A DNA stretch of 64,000 nt from Mangifera indica (Eukaryota > Streptophyta > Magnoliopsida > Sapindales > Anacardiaceae). Below, in pieces: positions 36,232 to 47,829 of the stretch; positions within the stretch are counted from its first letter, which is position 1; the number at the start of each line of letters is the position of its first letter. The stretch is taken from the NCBI RefSeq assembly GCF_011075055.1, contig NC_058144.1, positions 12,800,138-12,864,137 on the forward strand, written 5' to 3'. The notes beneath the pieces are model-generated. The model was not told the origin of the DNA, did no database searches, and saw nothing but the letters and a program-made list of their open reading frames with translations. The translations under genes were made by a program, and so were the position numbers.

Positions 36232-37775
36232 CTACTGCGGGCGGTGTAGTGTAAAGTGCCCCCTCATAGTTTATGGCATGCATACAGGGCTTATATCTTA
36301 CTAATTTTGGTTCCATCTAAATCTATTCATAACTTACCAGACTATACTCTTGGGAAGACCCCTAAATCTTGAGCCCAAAATTCCTTTTCTTGCTTTTCTT
36401 TCCTTTCTTCTTCTTTTCTTTTTCTCTCCTTTCTTTCCTTTCCTTTCCTTTCTTTCCTTTCTTTTCTTTCTTTTCCTTTCCAAAACTGTAAAATACTGTT
36501 CATAACCCTGTTCATTTGATAGGGTAGCCTTTTTTTTCATACAATTTCACAGTCCAAATGGTTTCTAATTCAAACAAGTTATATATTGTTGAAAAGATGA
36601 TTCAAAGAGCTTTCCAACAAGTTATAATAGCACTTCTAATTCATTAGATAAGGTAGTCAACACGTGCAATGAAATCAGTGGCAAAAACTGCCTCCTCTGT
36701 TTATTTGGTAAAGCAATCTTTGTGGTTCATACAATATTTAACAGTTTCAATGATCCCCAATTTATACAAGCTATATATCACGGAAAAAGAATTCAAAGAG
36801 TTTTCCAACAAGATATAATAGCACTCATAAATCATTAGATAAGACAGTCAAAACGTGAGATGAAATCAGTGGCAAAAACTGTCTCCTCTGTTTATTTGGT
36901 AAAACAGTCCTTGTTATCAGTTCAAATGATCTCTAATTCATACAAACTATATATAATTGGAAATAGGATTCAAATATATTTCTAACAAGCTAAAATAGCA
37001 CTCATGATTCATCAGAAAAGACAGCCAAAACGTAGGACAAAATCAGTGGTAAAACTGTAAATATTATGCAACTTTCTGCCATGAACAAAATCACACACAT
37101 AGATATCCTAAATGGAAAAACAACATTTCTCAACTTTAAAATCATCATTTATAACATAGATCCAAAGAACCAAAAGCCTAAAACATGCAACATATCAAGG
37201 ATGATACCCCTTACCTTGTTTCAAGCTAATTTTTGCAAGTTGACTTCCCCTTCCTTGTCTTGCTTCCTTTATCACTAAAATCACCTTAAATCAATACCAA
37301 AACACACTAATATATTCATATAACATGTATCAAAAAATATATATAATCATAGGTAAAGGGAAAGGAAGGAGATCTTTTGGTTACCAAAGCTTCCAAAGTG
37401 CTTCTTTTTTTTCTCTTTTTATTTTATCTTCCAAAATCCTTTCAATTCCTTCCTTTGGCTTCACAAAACAAAACAAAACAACATGAAGGAGGTTGGCTGC
37501 TAGAGATTTACGGGAGAAGATGATAGAAAACACTTAAAGCTTCCTTTATTGTTTTTTGTCTTTTCTCTTTTTATTTACATCTTTATCTCTTTCTTTTTAT
37601 CTCTTTTTCTTTTTCTTTTTCTTTTTCTTTTTGTATTTCTATATAGTTATTTATACATATATATATATATAAACACACATATACATGTGAAAATATATAT
37701 ACTTAAAAATAGGAAATATCTCAAAACATAGTTAAAAGACATAATTACCCCTAGAATATACCTGAGGGTATTAAA
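36232..37775 (-). repeat. 3' LTR of the gypsy element, truncated (1544 bp)
   Basis: Collinear with 43243-44736 of the 5' LTR, including the three ~185-bp units (starts near 36537, 36727 and 36905). It ends ggtattaaa where the intact LTR ends ggtattaca. The pyrimidine tract at 36378-36480 is longer than in the 5' LTR. Sequence equal to 42506-43242 is absent, and copia sequence abuts directly at 36231. Confidence 0.85.
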
Positions 37776-37788
37776 CTTTTCCCCTCTC
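37776..37788 (-). other. Polypurine tract of the gypsy element
   Basis: Minus GAGAGGGGAAAAG directly adjoins the 3' LTR start (TTTAATACCC, from TGTAATACCC). It is the expected plus-strand primer of reverse transcription. Confidence 0.8.
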
Positions 37789-37923
37789 ATAAGAATTTTG
37801 TCCTCGAAATTCACAAAAACAACTCTAGATACTTCTCTTTCATGGTTTGCTCCATTTCCTATGTGGCCTCCTCTACCTTTTGGTTTCTCCATAGGACCTT
37901 TACTAGAAGAATCTGTCGATTCT

Positions 37924-39050
37924 TTAGTTGCTTAACCTGTCAAGTATCTGAATCGATCTTTCTTCATAACTAAGGTCTTCTGATAACTTAATATCATCTA
38001 TATTCACAACCTGCGAATGATCTCCAAGGCATTTCCTTAACGATGAGACATGGAATACATCATGAATCCGATCTTTACTCGTTGGTAAGGCCAATCTGTA
38101 AGCTACTTTACCAACTCTCTCAATTATCTCATATAGACCAATAAATCTAAGAGCTAGTTTTCCCTTCTTTTCGAATCTCATCAAATTCTTGAATAGAGCA
38201 ACCTTTACAAATACAAATTCACCTACATTGAATTCCAAGTCTCGGCGTCGATGATCTGCATAGTTTTTCTATCGATCCTGAGCCTGTTTGATTCTCTGCC
38301 TGATTAGTTAGAGATCATTAATCATTTTCTAAGTCAACTCGAGCCCAAGGGATCGAGATAACACATCTCTCTCTCCTATCTCATCCTAGTGGAGAGGATA
38401 ATGACACCTCCTACCATATAATGCCTTATAAGGTGTCATATGAATAGTCATCTGGTAGCTATTATTATAAACAAACTCTACCAAGGGTAATATTTCTACC
38501 CATGTAGTTTTATGATCCAGGCAACAAGCTCTCAACATGTCCTCTAAAATTTGATTAACCCTCTTCGTCTGTCTATCTGTCTAAAGATGATAGGTTGTAC
38601 TAAATACCAAATTAGTACCCAATGATCTTTGAAGACTCTTCCAAAAAGTTGATACAAATCTTGTATCATGATCAGATACTATAGTCATGGGTACACCATG
38701 TAATCTAATAATCTCCCTAACATATAATCTCCCTAGCTGATCTGTGGTAGTAGTATCTTTGATAGGTAGGAAATGAGTTGAATTGGTTAATCTTTCAATA
38801 ATCAACTAGATAGCATTACATCCATTCTGGACTCTAAGGAGTCCACTAATGAAGTCTATAGAGATATGCTCTCATTTCCATTCTGGAATAGGTAGAGGCT
38901 GAAGCGACCCTGAAGGTCTCTGGTGTTCGACCTTAATTTGCTAACAGGTGAGACATCTAGTAACAAACTCACCTATATCTTTTTTCATGCCTGACTACCA
39001 AAAATATCTTTTTAAATCCTAATACATCTTTACACCCCCAGGGTGGGCAG
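37924..39050 (-). pseudogene. Gypsy integrase with GPY/F and chromodomain-like end
   Basis: The core frame 38805-38581 has IIERLTNSTHFLPIK, RLYVREIIRLHGVPMTIVSD HDTRF. The Trp before IIERL is TAG on this strand. The C-terminal frame 38238-37924 has FNVGEFVFVKVALFKNLMRF, KKGKLALRFIGLYEIIERVG KVAYRLALP, IHDVFHVSSLRKC and DLSYEERSIQILDR. The zinc-binding N-terminus around 38900-39050 is decayed. Confidence 0.85.
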
Positions 39051-39336
39051 TGTAAAGAAAACTATGAGCCTCTGTAAGAATTCTCTGTCTCAATTCTATT
39101 ATCTGAGGAACATACACTCGATCTCTAAATTTGAGAACTTCATTTGATACCTAAAACTTTGTCTTGAGACCCTCTTGCACTTTCTGAATTTTTTGTTGAC
39201 ACCACTCATCTCTTGTCTGAGCTTCTTGAATCTCATCTATGAGAGTGAGCTGAATCTCTAACCTAGCAAAGGCCTCAATCACAAGCTCAATCTGCTCTCG
39301 ATTCATATCTCTTTGAATTTCTCTCTGGACCGTCAA

Positions 39337-39879
39337 TTATGATATCATCACGTTTCTACTGAAGGCGTCTACAACCATATTAGTCTTGCCTAGATGGTAT
39401 TTAATACCACAGTCATAGTCTTTTACTAACTCAAGCCATCGCCTCTGTCTCATATTTAACTCTTTTTGAGTGAAAAAATATTTGAGGTTCTTATGGTTAG
39501 TATAAATATTACATCTTACCCTATACAAATAGTATCTCCAGATTTTCAAAGCAAAAATCACCACTGCTAACTCCAAATCATGAGTAGGGTATCGAGTTTC
39601 AAATTTTTTCAACTGCCTTGAGGCATATGCTATCACCTTGCCTCGCTACGTCAACACTGCTCTTAAACTACCATGTGAGGCATCAATGTATAAATCGTAC
39701 TCAATTCCCTCCTCTGGAAGTGCTAACATAGGAGTAGTAGTTAATCTTCTTTTTAATTCCTGGAAGCTTGCCTCACAAGCATTTAACCACTGAAATGGTG
39801 TTGCTTTCTTTGTGAGGGTTGTAAGAGGTTTAGCTAATCTGGCAAATCCCTCCACAAACCTTCGGTAATACCCTACCAA
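39337..39879 (-). pseudogene. Gypsy RNase H
   Basis: Two frames. 39879-39646 has GYYRRFVEGFARLAKPLT and YIDASHGSLRAVL. 39636-39337 has [56 protein letters not shown] and [22 protein letters not shown]. These are the classic tether and RNase H blocks, with the DAS...G site altered to DASHGSL. Confidence 0.88.
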
Positions 39880-39971
39880 ACCCAGGAAACTATGAACCTC
39901 TTTGACTGTCTTTGGTCTTTACCATTCAACTATTGTCTCAATCTTACTGGGATCTACAGATATACCCCCTG

Positions 39972-40457
39972 CTAAAACACATGCCCTAAAAAGGTAACTC
40001 TATCTAGCCAAAATTCACATTTCAACAATTTGGCATACAATTGTTTCTCTCTCAACCTCTGAAGGGTAAATCTCAAGTATTGCTCATACTCCTCTTGACT
40101 GTAAGAATACACTAAGATATCATCAATGAATACCACAATAAATTTATCCAGGCAGTCGTGGAATACCCTGTTCATCAAATCCATAAATACTGCAGAGGCA
40201 TTAGTCAATCCGAACAGTATCATTACAAACTCAAAGTGGTCATACCTCGTTTGAAAAGCTGTCTTGGGTATATCCTTCTCTACCACTCTCACCTGGTAAT
40301 AACCAGATCTCAAATTTATCTTGGAGAAAACCACAGATCCCTTCAACTGATCAAATAAATCATCAATCCTAGGTAACGAGTACTTGTTCTTAACTGTGAC
40401 TTTATTTAGCTCTCTGTAATCAATACACATCCTCATGGACCCATCTTTCTTTTTCAC
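39972..40457 (-). pseudogene. Gypsy reverse transcriptase
   Basis: An uninterrupted 161-codon stretch with [57 protein letters not shown], the catalytic FIDDILVYS, and the thumb [14 protein letters not shown]. The first RT Asp motif is INLRSGY where most elements have IDLRSGYHQ, so that catalytic Asp is Asn. It is bounded by stops on both sides. Confidence 0.9.
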
Positions 40458-40969
40458 AAATAGGATGGGACCTCCCCAAGGAGAATGACTCGGTCTGATA
40501 AAACCATGATCTAGTAACTCTTGAAGTTGCTTCTTTAATTCTTACAACTCAGTAAGGGCCATTCGATAGGGTGCTTTCGAAATAGGTGTTGTGCCTGGTG
40601 CCAGCTCTATACTAAACTCAACTTCTCATTCAAGAGCTAATCCTGGTAACTCACTCAAAAACACATCTGGAAACTCCTGTACCACTGGTGTCTTATCAAT
40701 AGTTAGGTTTGACTCAACCTTGCTCACTACATAAGCCAAATATCCTGTACACCTATTTTTCAATATTTTACTAGCTTTCAACATACTGATTATCAAACTC
40801 TGGATATGACCCTCACCAAACTCGAATTGATCTCCAGAGTCTAGGTTAAATCTAACTTTCTTTTTTTATAATCAATCTCAACTCTGTATCTCCCCAAAAA
40901 GTCCATCTCTAAAATCATGTCAAAATCTGGTATTTTGAACACAATCAGGTCCACCAGTAACTGTCGACC

Positions 40970-41230
40970 CTAAATCATAATACTCTGTCCTAGCAACATT
41001 ATCTCACTAATGACTAACCCCCTATTAGGCAACGCGATCATAATCCTCTGAGTTATTTTAACGGGTTGTAATTTTAACCTCTCAAGCAAACTTTTGGCTA
41101 TAAAACAATGAGTTACCACACAATCAACTAAAACATAAATAGGAGTATCAAGATAGAGAATCTGACCCGTAACTGCTGATGGGTTAGCCTCTATTGGGCC
41201 TTGGGTGATCGTATAAACTCTGGTTGTCAC
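40970..41230 (-). pseudogene. Gypsy aspartic protease, active site lost
   Basis: The frame reads ILYLDTPIYVLVDCVVTHCF IAKSL. In related elements this is a.VLIDSGATHSFIA. Here the catalytic DSG is DCV: Asp remains but Ser and Gly are replaced, so the enzyme cannot be active. Confidence 0.8.
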
Positions 41231-41469
41231 CCCTCTGATAGGCTACTGCTGCTCTACTCTCATTGGGGCAACTGTACAAAAATGAACGATATGTCTAGGC
41301 TGACGACATTTGAAACAAACTATCTGACCTGTCAGACACTCTTCTCTATGTTGTTTCCCATATTTTTGGCAAGCTGGTATCTCAGGTCCTCTCTGTTTCT
41401 TTCCACTCTTCTAGTTCTTTTTTATGTCTCTGAACTAAAGAGGTCGTTTACCCTTCCTGTCTTGGTCTA

Positions 41470-42130
41470 GAGGAGGGCCTCTCTGTACTAAAACTGAACC
41501 ACTGCTCATCAAGGGAACTAGCATGGCAGTAAGGGGTGTAACCTTTACCCTGTGGTCTGACCAAACCTCCTCCTCACAAAAACCTCTACCCTCAAAGCTC
41601 TATCAAGGGCCTTTGCATAAGTCCTAGGTGGTTGTGCCCTTGTCAAAACATCTCGAGTTATCTTTGGATCTAGCCCGTACACAAACTTCTGCATACGTCT
41701 CATCTCTGTACTAATTATCTCAGGGGCATACTAGGATAACTGATTAAACTTCGTGGAATATTCCTTTACTGAATCTATCCCATGCACTAGATTAATAAAA
41801 TCCTGGGCCCTAATGCAAAGTAACATCGGTACCTTTATACTCTGTCTCAAATCGATGCCTGAACTCGGACCATGTCATCTCTAAGACATTGATCGTTTCC
41901 CATATTCTTACCATTGACTTGAAAAGATGGGTGACATATCTCACTCTCTCCTGATCGATCATATCAAATAGGGTCATTACACTCTTTACTGATTCCAACC
42001 ACTCTTCAACTACTATTAGGTCCTTTGCACCATCAAATTTTTGAGGTTGGTGCATACTAGGAAGGTTAGAAATAGGATGCAATTGAGTGCTCACTAGGGC
42101 TACTGTAGATGCTGAAGTAACCTCTCTCAT
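41470..42130 (-). pseudogene. Gypsy gag fragment
   Basis: The frame 42130-41810 holds FDGAKDLIVVEEWLESVKSV, MIDQERVRYVTHLF and WSEFRHRFETEYKG, the retrotransposon gag pattern (F.G...P..A..WL....... and W..F...F...Y). It then continues, broken by stops, through YSTKFNQLS and MQKFVYGLDPKI to about 41470. The zinc-knuckle part is badly decayed. Confidence 0.8.
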
Positions 42131-42490
42131 ATCATGTCCCTAGATTAGCAACGTGTGCGCTGTTTCACTTCCCTGTGTATGAGCACCTCTATGCTTTCTC
42201 ATCATCTCTCTGAAAATCTTTCATACATTATGTGCACTGAGTGCCCCATAGGGTACTTAGGGGACTGCTCCTTCACTCTGGCTCCTCTGAGAGGGATCTA
42301 TTGGTGTTCAACTCATAGGTCCTGACAATGAACACATTAGTCTCATGAAACTCAGCAAGTATAAGTGAAAACTTAACTTATAGTGATCGGCTGCGAGGGT
42401 GGTCAGCATGGCTGGAGAGTATTTCATTTATGTGTTACTTTAATTACTCTATTTTGTTTCAGAAAACAATTTTTGGGTTTCCAAAATCAT

Positions 42491-42503
42491 GCTCTGATAC
42501 CAA
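42491..42503 (-). other. Primer-binding site of the gypsy element
   Basis: Minus TTGGTATCAGAGC, the exact complement of the 3' end of initiator tRNA-Met, two bases from the LTR end. Confidence 0.9.
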
Positions 42504-42505
42504 CT

Positions 42506-44736
42506 TGTAACATCTCTCCCCATAAATACTATCCATGGAAGAAGAAATGTTACAAATTAATATCCAGAGTGCCAATTTTTTTTTAAATACTTAAAAAAAC
42601 TACTTTGAACTCAACTCATTACTGAAAGTGTCTAGAAATTATTCTGAGAAAACTGAAAATCTGGAAGTGAACAAAAGATGTATATACTCATATGAAAACT
42701 CATCTGAAAGCATCTGAAAACATAGAGTAATCATATACAATTGTACAATCTTCTTAAAAAGGTCAAAAATCCATAAGAACATGCGACTGTATGCATGCAA
42801 TATAAACCAAACATAACCTGCTCCAGTCAGATCTATCTTCGCTGACCTGACCCTGCCTTGCAGCTACCTCGATCACCAGTACCTGCAATTATGAAAAAAA
42901 AAAAAAGCGAGAGATAAGAACACTCAGTAAGGAAAAACAATTAAGTAAACTATCTTCTTTCCTGCTCTAACTTACTCTCGGGGCTCAACCTCATTCATAA
43001 CCTCCATAAGAAATCGAGAGGATAATCTAGTTCATTCTTTTCTATTTTGGTCATACTTTGTCCCATCTGGTGTCTATTTGATACTTTCTGGAAGCTGACT
43101 ATAGGGATTTGACATATTTCTAAGCTCGAGCTCTCTTCTTTTCTCTCACTACACCATTTTGAATCTAAATTGAGCTCTACTACGAGTATGCTCTACTACG
43201 AACAGACCCTACTAGGGGTCTATGTCTTACTACGGATGTGCCCTACTACGGGTGGTGTAGTGTAAAATGCCCCTTCATAGTTTATAGCACGCATGCGGGC
43301 CTTATATCTTACTAATTTTGCTTCCATCTAAATCTATTCATAACTCACCAGACCATACTCTTGGAATGACCCCTGAATCTTGAGCCCTAAATTTCTTTTC
43401 TTTTTTTTCTTTCCTTTCTTCTTCTTCTCTTTTTCTTTCCTTTCTTTTCCTTTCCAAAACTGTGAAATACTGTTTACAACCCTGTTCATTTGAGAGGGCA
43501 GCCTTTTTTTTCATACAATTTCATAGTCCAAACGGTTTCTAAGTCATACAAGCTATATATCGTTGAAAAGAGGATTCAAAGAGCTTTCCAACAAGCTATA
43601 ATAACACTTCTAATTCATTAGATAAGGCAGTCAACATGTGAGATGAAATCAGTGGCAAAAACTGCCTCCTCTGTTTATTTGGTAAAGCAGTCCTTATGGT
43701 TCATACAATATTTAACAGTCTCAATGATTCCCAATTTATACAAGCTATATATCACTGAAAAGAGAATTCAAAGAGATTTCCAACAAGATATAATAGCACT
43801 CATAAATCATTAGATAAGACAGTCAAAACGTGAGATGAAATCAGTGGCAAAAACTGTCTCCTTTGTTTATTTGGTAAAGTAGTCCTTGTTATCAGTCCAA
43901 ATGATCTCTAATTCATACAAGCTATATATCATTGGAAAGAGGATTCAAATATATTTCCAACAAGCTATAATCACACTCATGATTCATTAGATAAGGCAGA
44001 CAAAACGTGGGATGAAATTAGTGGCAAAACTATAAATATTATGCAACTTTCTGCCATGAACAAAATCACACGCATAGATATCCCAAATGGCAAAACAACA
44101 TTTCTCAACTTCAAAATCATCATTTATAACATAGATCCAAGGAACCAAAAGCCTAAAACATGCAACATATCAAGGATGATACCCCTTACCTTGTTTCAAG
44201 CCAATTTTTGCAAGTTGGCTTCCCCTTCCTTGTCTTGCTTCCTTTATCACTAAAATCACCTTAAATCAATACCAAAACACACTAACATATTCATATAACA
44301 TGTATCAAAAAATATATATAATCATAGGTAAAAGGAAAGGAAGGAGATCTTTTGGTTACCAAAGCTTCCAAAGTGCTTCTTTTTTTTCTCTTCTTATTTT
44401 ATCTTCCAAAATCCTTTCAATTCCTTCCTTTGGCTTCACAAAACAAAAGAAAACAACATGAAGGAGGCTGGCTACTGGAGATTTATGGGAGAAGATAATA
44501 GAAAACACTTGAAGCTTCCTTTATTGTTTTTTGTCTTTTCTTTTTTTATTTACATCATTATCTCTTTCTCTTTATCTCTTTTTCTTTTTCTTTTTGTATT
44601 TCTATATAGTTATTTATACATACATACATACATATATATATATATAAACACACATATATATACTTAAAAATGAGAAATATCTCAAAACATGTTCAAGAGA
44701 CATAATTACCTCTGGAATATACCTGAGGGTATTACA
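42506..44736 (-). repeat. 5' LTR of the gypsy element (2231 bp)
   Basis: The + strand ends are tgtaacatctctcccc at 42506 and gggtattaca at 44736, giving TG..CA termini with inverted TGTAA(C/T)A. The PBS follows after 2 nt. It contains three imperfect units of about 185 bp (starts near 43511, 43699 and 43878), a pyrimidine microsatellite near 43390-43455, and a (ttttct)n/(ta)n tract near 44525-44655. Confidence 0.85.
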
Positions 44737-44879
44737 TTATCACTCTTGACTTTGTGGATGGTGGTATTAAATTATGTTTTGACTATTGAAAAAAAAAATT
44801 GAATTTAAGCATAAACTTGGGATTTAGACAAAAAAAAAACCCAAGTACCACGAGAAAAATCGTCTATAATAGTGATAAA

Positions 44880-45465
44880 AAAAATTTACACATTCAAAGA
44901 AGGGATTGTATATAGTCCCTAAACATCAACATGAATAAGGTCAAAGCATCCTTTTGTGGAGATAGAACTAGTAAGAAAAGGTAAATGAGTTTGTTTTGCT
45001 AAAAAACAAACAACATATGGTTATTTATTTGAAAATGAAATATTACGATCTATGCAAGAATATTGTTCATAAACATGTTGACCAAGATGTCCAAGACACT
45101 AATGCCAAATATTCACAATTAGGGAATTTGCAATTGCAACAAGGGAAATTGGTGTTAGGTTATTTGGATTAGTGTCATGGTAATAACGGTCATCATGCTC
45201 GTTAGCCAAACTTGTCACTTTCTTCATCACTTGGTTTTGAAAAACACAAAAATGAGGAAAGAAGGTGACCAAACAATTAAGAGCCTTTGGTTATTTTACT
45301 GACATACATGAGATTAGATTCAAAAGAAGGAACATAGAGAACATTGTCTAAATGCATATGAGAATTAAATTTACAAGAACATAAATGAGTCATGGGAACT
45401 TGATCTCCATTGGGTAATGTTAATTTTGGATTAGGTTTATTAAGAATGTTTATACAAGATTTATC
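44880..45465 (-). pseudogene. Copia protease/pre-integrase fragment
   Basis: Minus text includes LTLPNGDQVPMTHLCSCKF near 45380-45430 and PYVVCFLAKQTHLPFLTSS followed by KGCFDLIHVDV near 44950-45020. These are the regions just after the protease and the C..C.AKQ.RLPF pre-integrase finger. It belongs to the 35431-46353 copia element. Confidence 0.7.
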
Positions 45466-45469
45466 ATAT

Positions 45470-45958
45470 TAGTGAACTGAATTAGCAAGTAATCAAAGGA
45501 TAACAACAACATCAGAAATCAACAAGAAAACACAAGAAATACTTGGTTCAGGTTTCGATTTGAAACCCTATATCCAAGGCAGTCGAATCCACTATTGAAC
45601 ATAAGCAAATACAGCTTACAAAACCCTCCGATTTACACCTCACACGACAATGACACGCCGTGAACCAAAGTCTCACACCAAGCCTTCATCAAGACTCAAG
45701 ACATTTACACAACCGAAGAAAACCAAAAGATTTCTCCCTGGTTTATCTAAATCATAAGAACACAGCCCTAATTTCAGAAAGCAGAGCAAGAACAAGGAAG
45801 CCAACCCACACAAAAGAAAAAAGTCTTTCGCTCAACCCTAATAAAGCCCTTTATATACTTAGGGTAAATATTCAGCACAAAGACTAAATTACCCCTTTTG
45901 CTTCAAATTACCTTACAGACCACAAACGGCTCCATAATGATAAGATTACCCTCTAACA
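45470..45958 (-). mobile_element. Probable solo LTR inside the copia element
   Basis: On minus it begins TGTTAGAGGGTAATC, has a TATA box AGTATATAAAGG, and ends near ...ATTCAGTTCA at about 45471. It interrupts copia coding text: the flanking reading continues on either side. It is unrelated to the 140-bp host LTRs. A clean 5-bp TSD was not found, so the left boundary is approximate. Confidence 0.6.
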
Positions 45959-46005
45959 CATTTAAGCCACATTCTACAGGTAATTTAATTGGGAGACTAT
46001 GGTTA

Positions 46006-46203
46006 TCACAAACATTGTTTAAAGATTCTAAATTGTGTGATATTGATGAATAGACTAGAGGAATTTATTGAATGTGGTTGTGTAAAAGCTAGAATTAGTA
46101 GTATTTGTCCTTGAGTAAATGACAAGTCATGGTGAGAACCAGAAGTGGATGTTGTTTTGGTGTTAGAATCATCCATGGTAACAAAAAAAATAATGAAGAT
46201 CAA
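46006..46203 (-). pseudogene. Copia gag fragment
   Basis: The frame reads MDDSNTKTTSTSGSHHDLSF TQGQILLILAF, resembling the region before the protease in short-gag copia elements. It lies next to the PBS and right LTR of the same element, so most of gag is deleted. Confidence 0.45.
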
Positions 46204-46406
46204 TACTTTGAAACCATGATAGATTTTGAATGAAAAGAATACTGCATGCTAATTCTCATGACAAATACATATATTTATACGTGGAAGAAAATCCTAGCTA
46301 ATATAGAAAATAAAATACAAGAATAATATATAAAGATCTTGTACATTCTGAGAGATTTTGATAATTTTTTAAAGTCATACTATTACAACATGTAATCCTA
46401 TTTTTG

Positions 46407-47073
46407 TTAATCAATTCCCAGCGCTTTCTTTATGTCATCCTGCATCAAGAAACCAAAAGCAAAAAGGAAAACCAACATAAGTTATTTGAAACCCTAAAAA
46501 GTTGAAACACATGCAGCACTCATACCTCAATTGCCATAGGAGGAATGGTTATACTATAGCGATCAGTGACATGCCCTTCCTTATCAACCAAAAACTTGGT
46601 AAAGTTCCACTTTATTCTGGACCCAAAGGTTCCGGAAGCACTTGCTTTCAGGAATTTGTACACTGGTGCTGCAGTTGGTCCATTCACACGTACCTAAAAA
46701 TATGAGTATAGACCACAAATTATCATTTACGATTACCATTTAACGTCAGGCAACACCCAAAAGGCGAAAAAAGAAAAACATAATTAAAAGGAAGAAGAAA
46801 TAAGTTAATCGAAGCCAAAAAGCTAAAGCAAAATGAGTAAAAAAAAAAAAAGGAAAACTATTCGGAGGCAACGTTAACAAGAAGGAGGACCTTCCCTTTG
46901 TAAATGCTGAGGTCCACGCCTTTGCCACTGCCATCCTGTTCCACATCGAAATGATTCAACACAATGAAATGGTAATAATTCAGTAAGAAACAGAATTGAA
47001 ACCAAAATATAAAGAAAACCTTGACAGTGAATTCGTGGATTGAATGCTGCGGAACTGAAGCAGAAGCTCCCAT
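46407..47073 (-). pseudogene. Glutathione peroxidase pseudogene lacking the catalytic exon(s)
   Basis: Exons on minus: 47073-47020 ([18 protein letters not shown]), 46935-46861 ([25 protein letters not shown]), 46693-46526 ([20 protein letters not shown] to [16 protein letters not shown] to PPMAIE) and 46439-46407 (DDIKKALGID, stop). These are the first two and last two parts of a plant GPX. Plant GPX normally continues after VNVAS with KCGFT, then ALAFPCNQF-type text and FACTR.K..YPIF. All of that is absent: 46860-46694 holds only AT-rich sequence, and exon 2 runs straight into TAG with no donor GT. The peroxidatic Cys and catalytic Gln are therefore missing; the Trp of WNFTKF remains. Confidence 0.85.
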
Positions 47074-47829
47074 TAGCAGCATCGGATCAACTTCTTTTTA
47101 GCTTCTTCGGTTGCCTCTCCTCCTCTATCTTTTGGACGTTCAACGTCTATGCCTCCACTATTCAATTGAATTATTACTTCTTCTTTTTTAAATGTTCTCT
47201 CTTATAATTTAGTTAAAAGGCCCTTTTTATCAATTACAAGCCATTCTATTTCAACATTCTGATGCTTCTAACTCCTCCGCTTAAAATTTCTAATTATATA
47301 CTTAGTTCAATTTAACCATTAATTGGAGAGGAAATATAGTTAGTGATACTATAAATATATCCAAATTTAGAAATGACACTTTTAATATTTTCTCCCATAG
47401 AATATTAGTTCTCCAATTGCATCAATTATCAGCTACAAAATGGCTTTGAATTTAATAGTAAAAACTCTTATCATCTTCATATTCTTTTCAACTTCACATC
47501 TTTTCATCTTCACTATCTCTCTTATGTTAGCCATGCTTTCAAATTTAAGATAACATTCTTTAAATTTGTGGTTTTAACTTTTAAAACCTTATACCATTGT
47601 AATAACCTCTATTAACTTTCTAACGTATTTTATGCAATTGCAGTTAGAGTTTGTTAAACAAGGTTATGGATCATTTTTCAAGTTGTTTCAGATTAAGCAA
47701 GTAAAAAAGTTCCATGGGAATTAAAATTTAAATGTATTTTGTAGATATTTCAATTTGGTGTCATGAAATATATTGTGCTTTACTTTAAGTCAAATAAGAA
47801 AAATAATACGTAAAGATAATAACAATAGG

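Larger units (their letters stand above)
36232..44736 (-). mobile_element. Ty3/gypsy (chromovirus-like) retrotransposon, nested in the copia element
   Basis: On minus: 5' LTR 44736-42506, PBS 42503-42491, gag 42130-about 41500, protease 41230-40970, RT 40457-39972, RNase H 39879-39337, integrase about 39050-37924, purine tract 37788-37776, and 3' LTR 37775-36232. RT before integrase and a GPY/F-plus-chromodomain-like integrase end place it among chromoviruses of the Del/Tekay type; the clade call is tentative. Many stops and frameshifts occur. The 3' LTR lacks about 737 bp found in the 5' LTR (42506-43242). Confidence 0.88.
35431..46353 (-). mobile_element. Short-LTR copia element, broken by nested insertions
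   Basis: The left LTR (35431-35572) and right LTR (46217-46353) share tg(g/a)tagatttt.aatga and ggaagaaaatcctag.taata. Flanks gattt (35426-35430) and gattt (46354-46358) form a 5-bp TSD. On minus, a PBS TGGTTTCAAAG (46216-46206) directly follows the right LTR and matches initiator tRNA-Met at 9 of 11 bases. A purine tract (rc of ctccccctcagg, 35574-35588) abuts the left LTR. Gag (46203-46006) and pre-integrase (about 45465-44880) lie right of the nested gypsy element, and RNase H (36231-35711) lies left of it. RT and most of integrase are missing. The LTRs, about 140 bp, are unusually short. Confidence 0.8.

Noticed and set aside
36334..36540. Lys/Arg/Glu-rich minus frame
   Set aside because: Product of the pyrimidine microsatellite in the gypsy LTR.
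36537..37040. Spaced repeat array as a CRISPR or satellite
   Set aside because: The three long units lie inside an LTR and recur in the partner LTR, so this is an LTR minisatellite.
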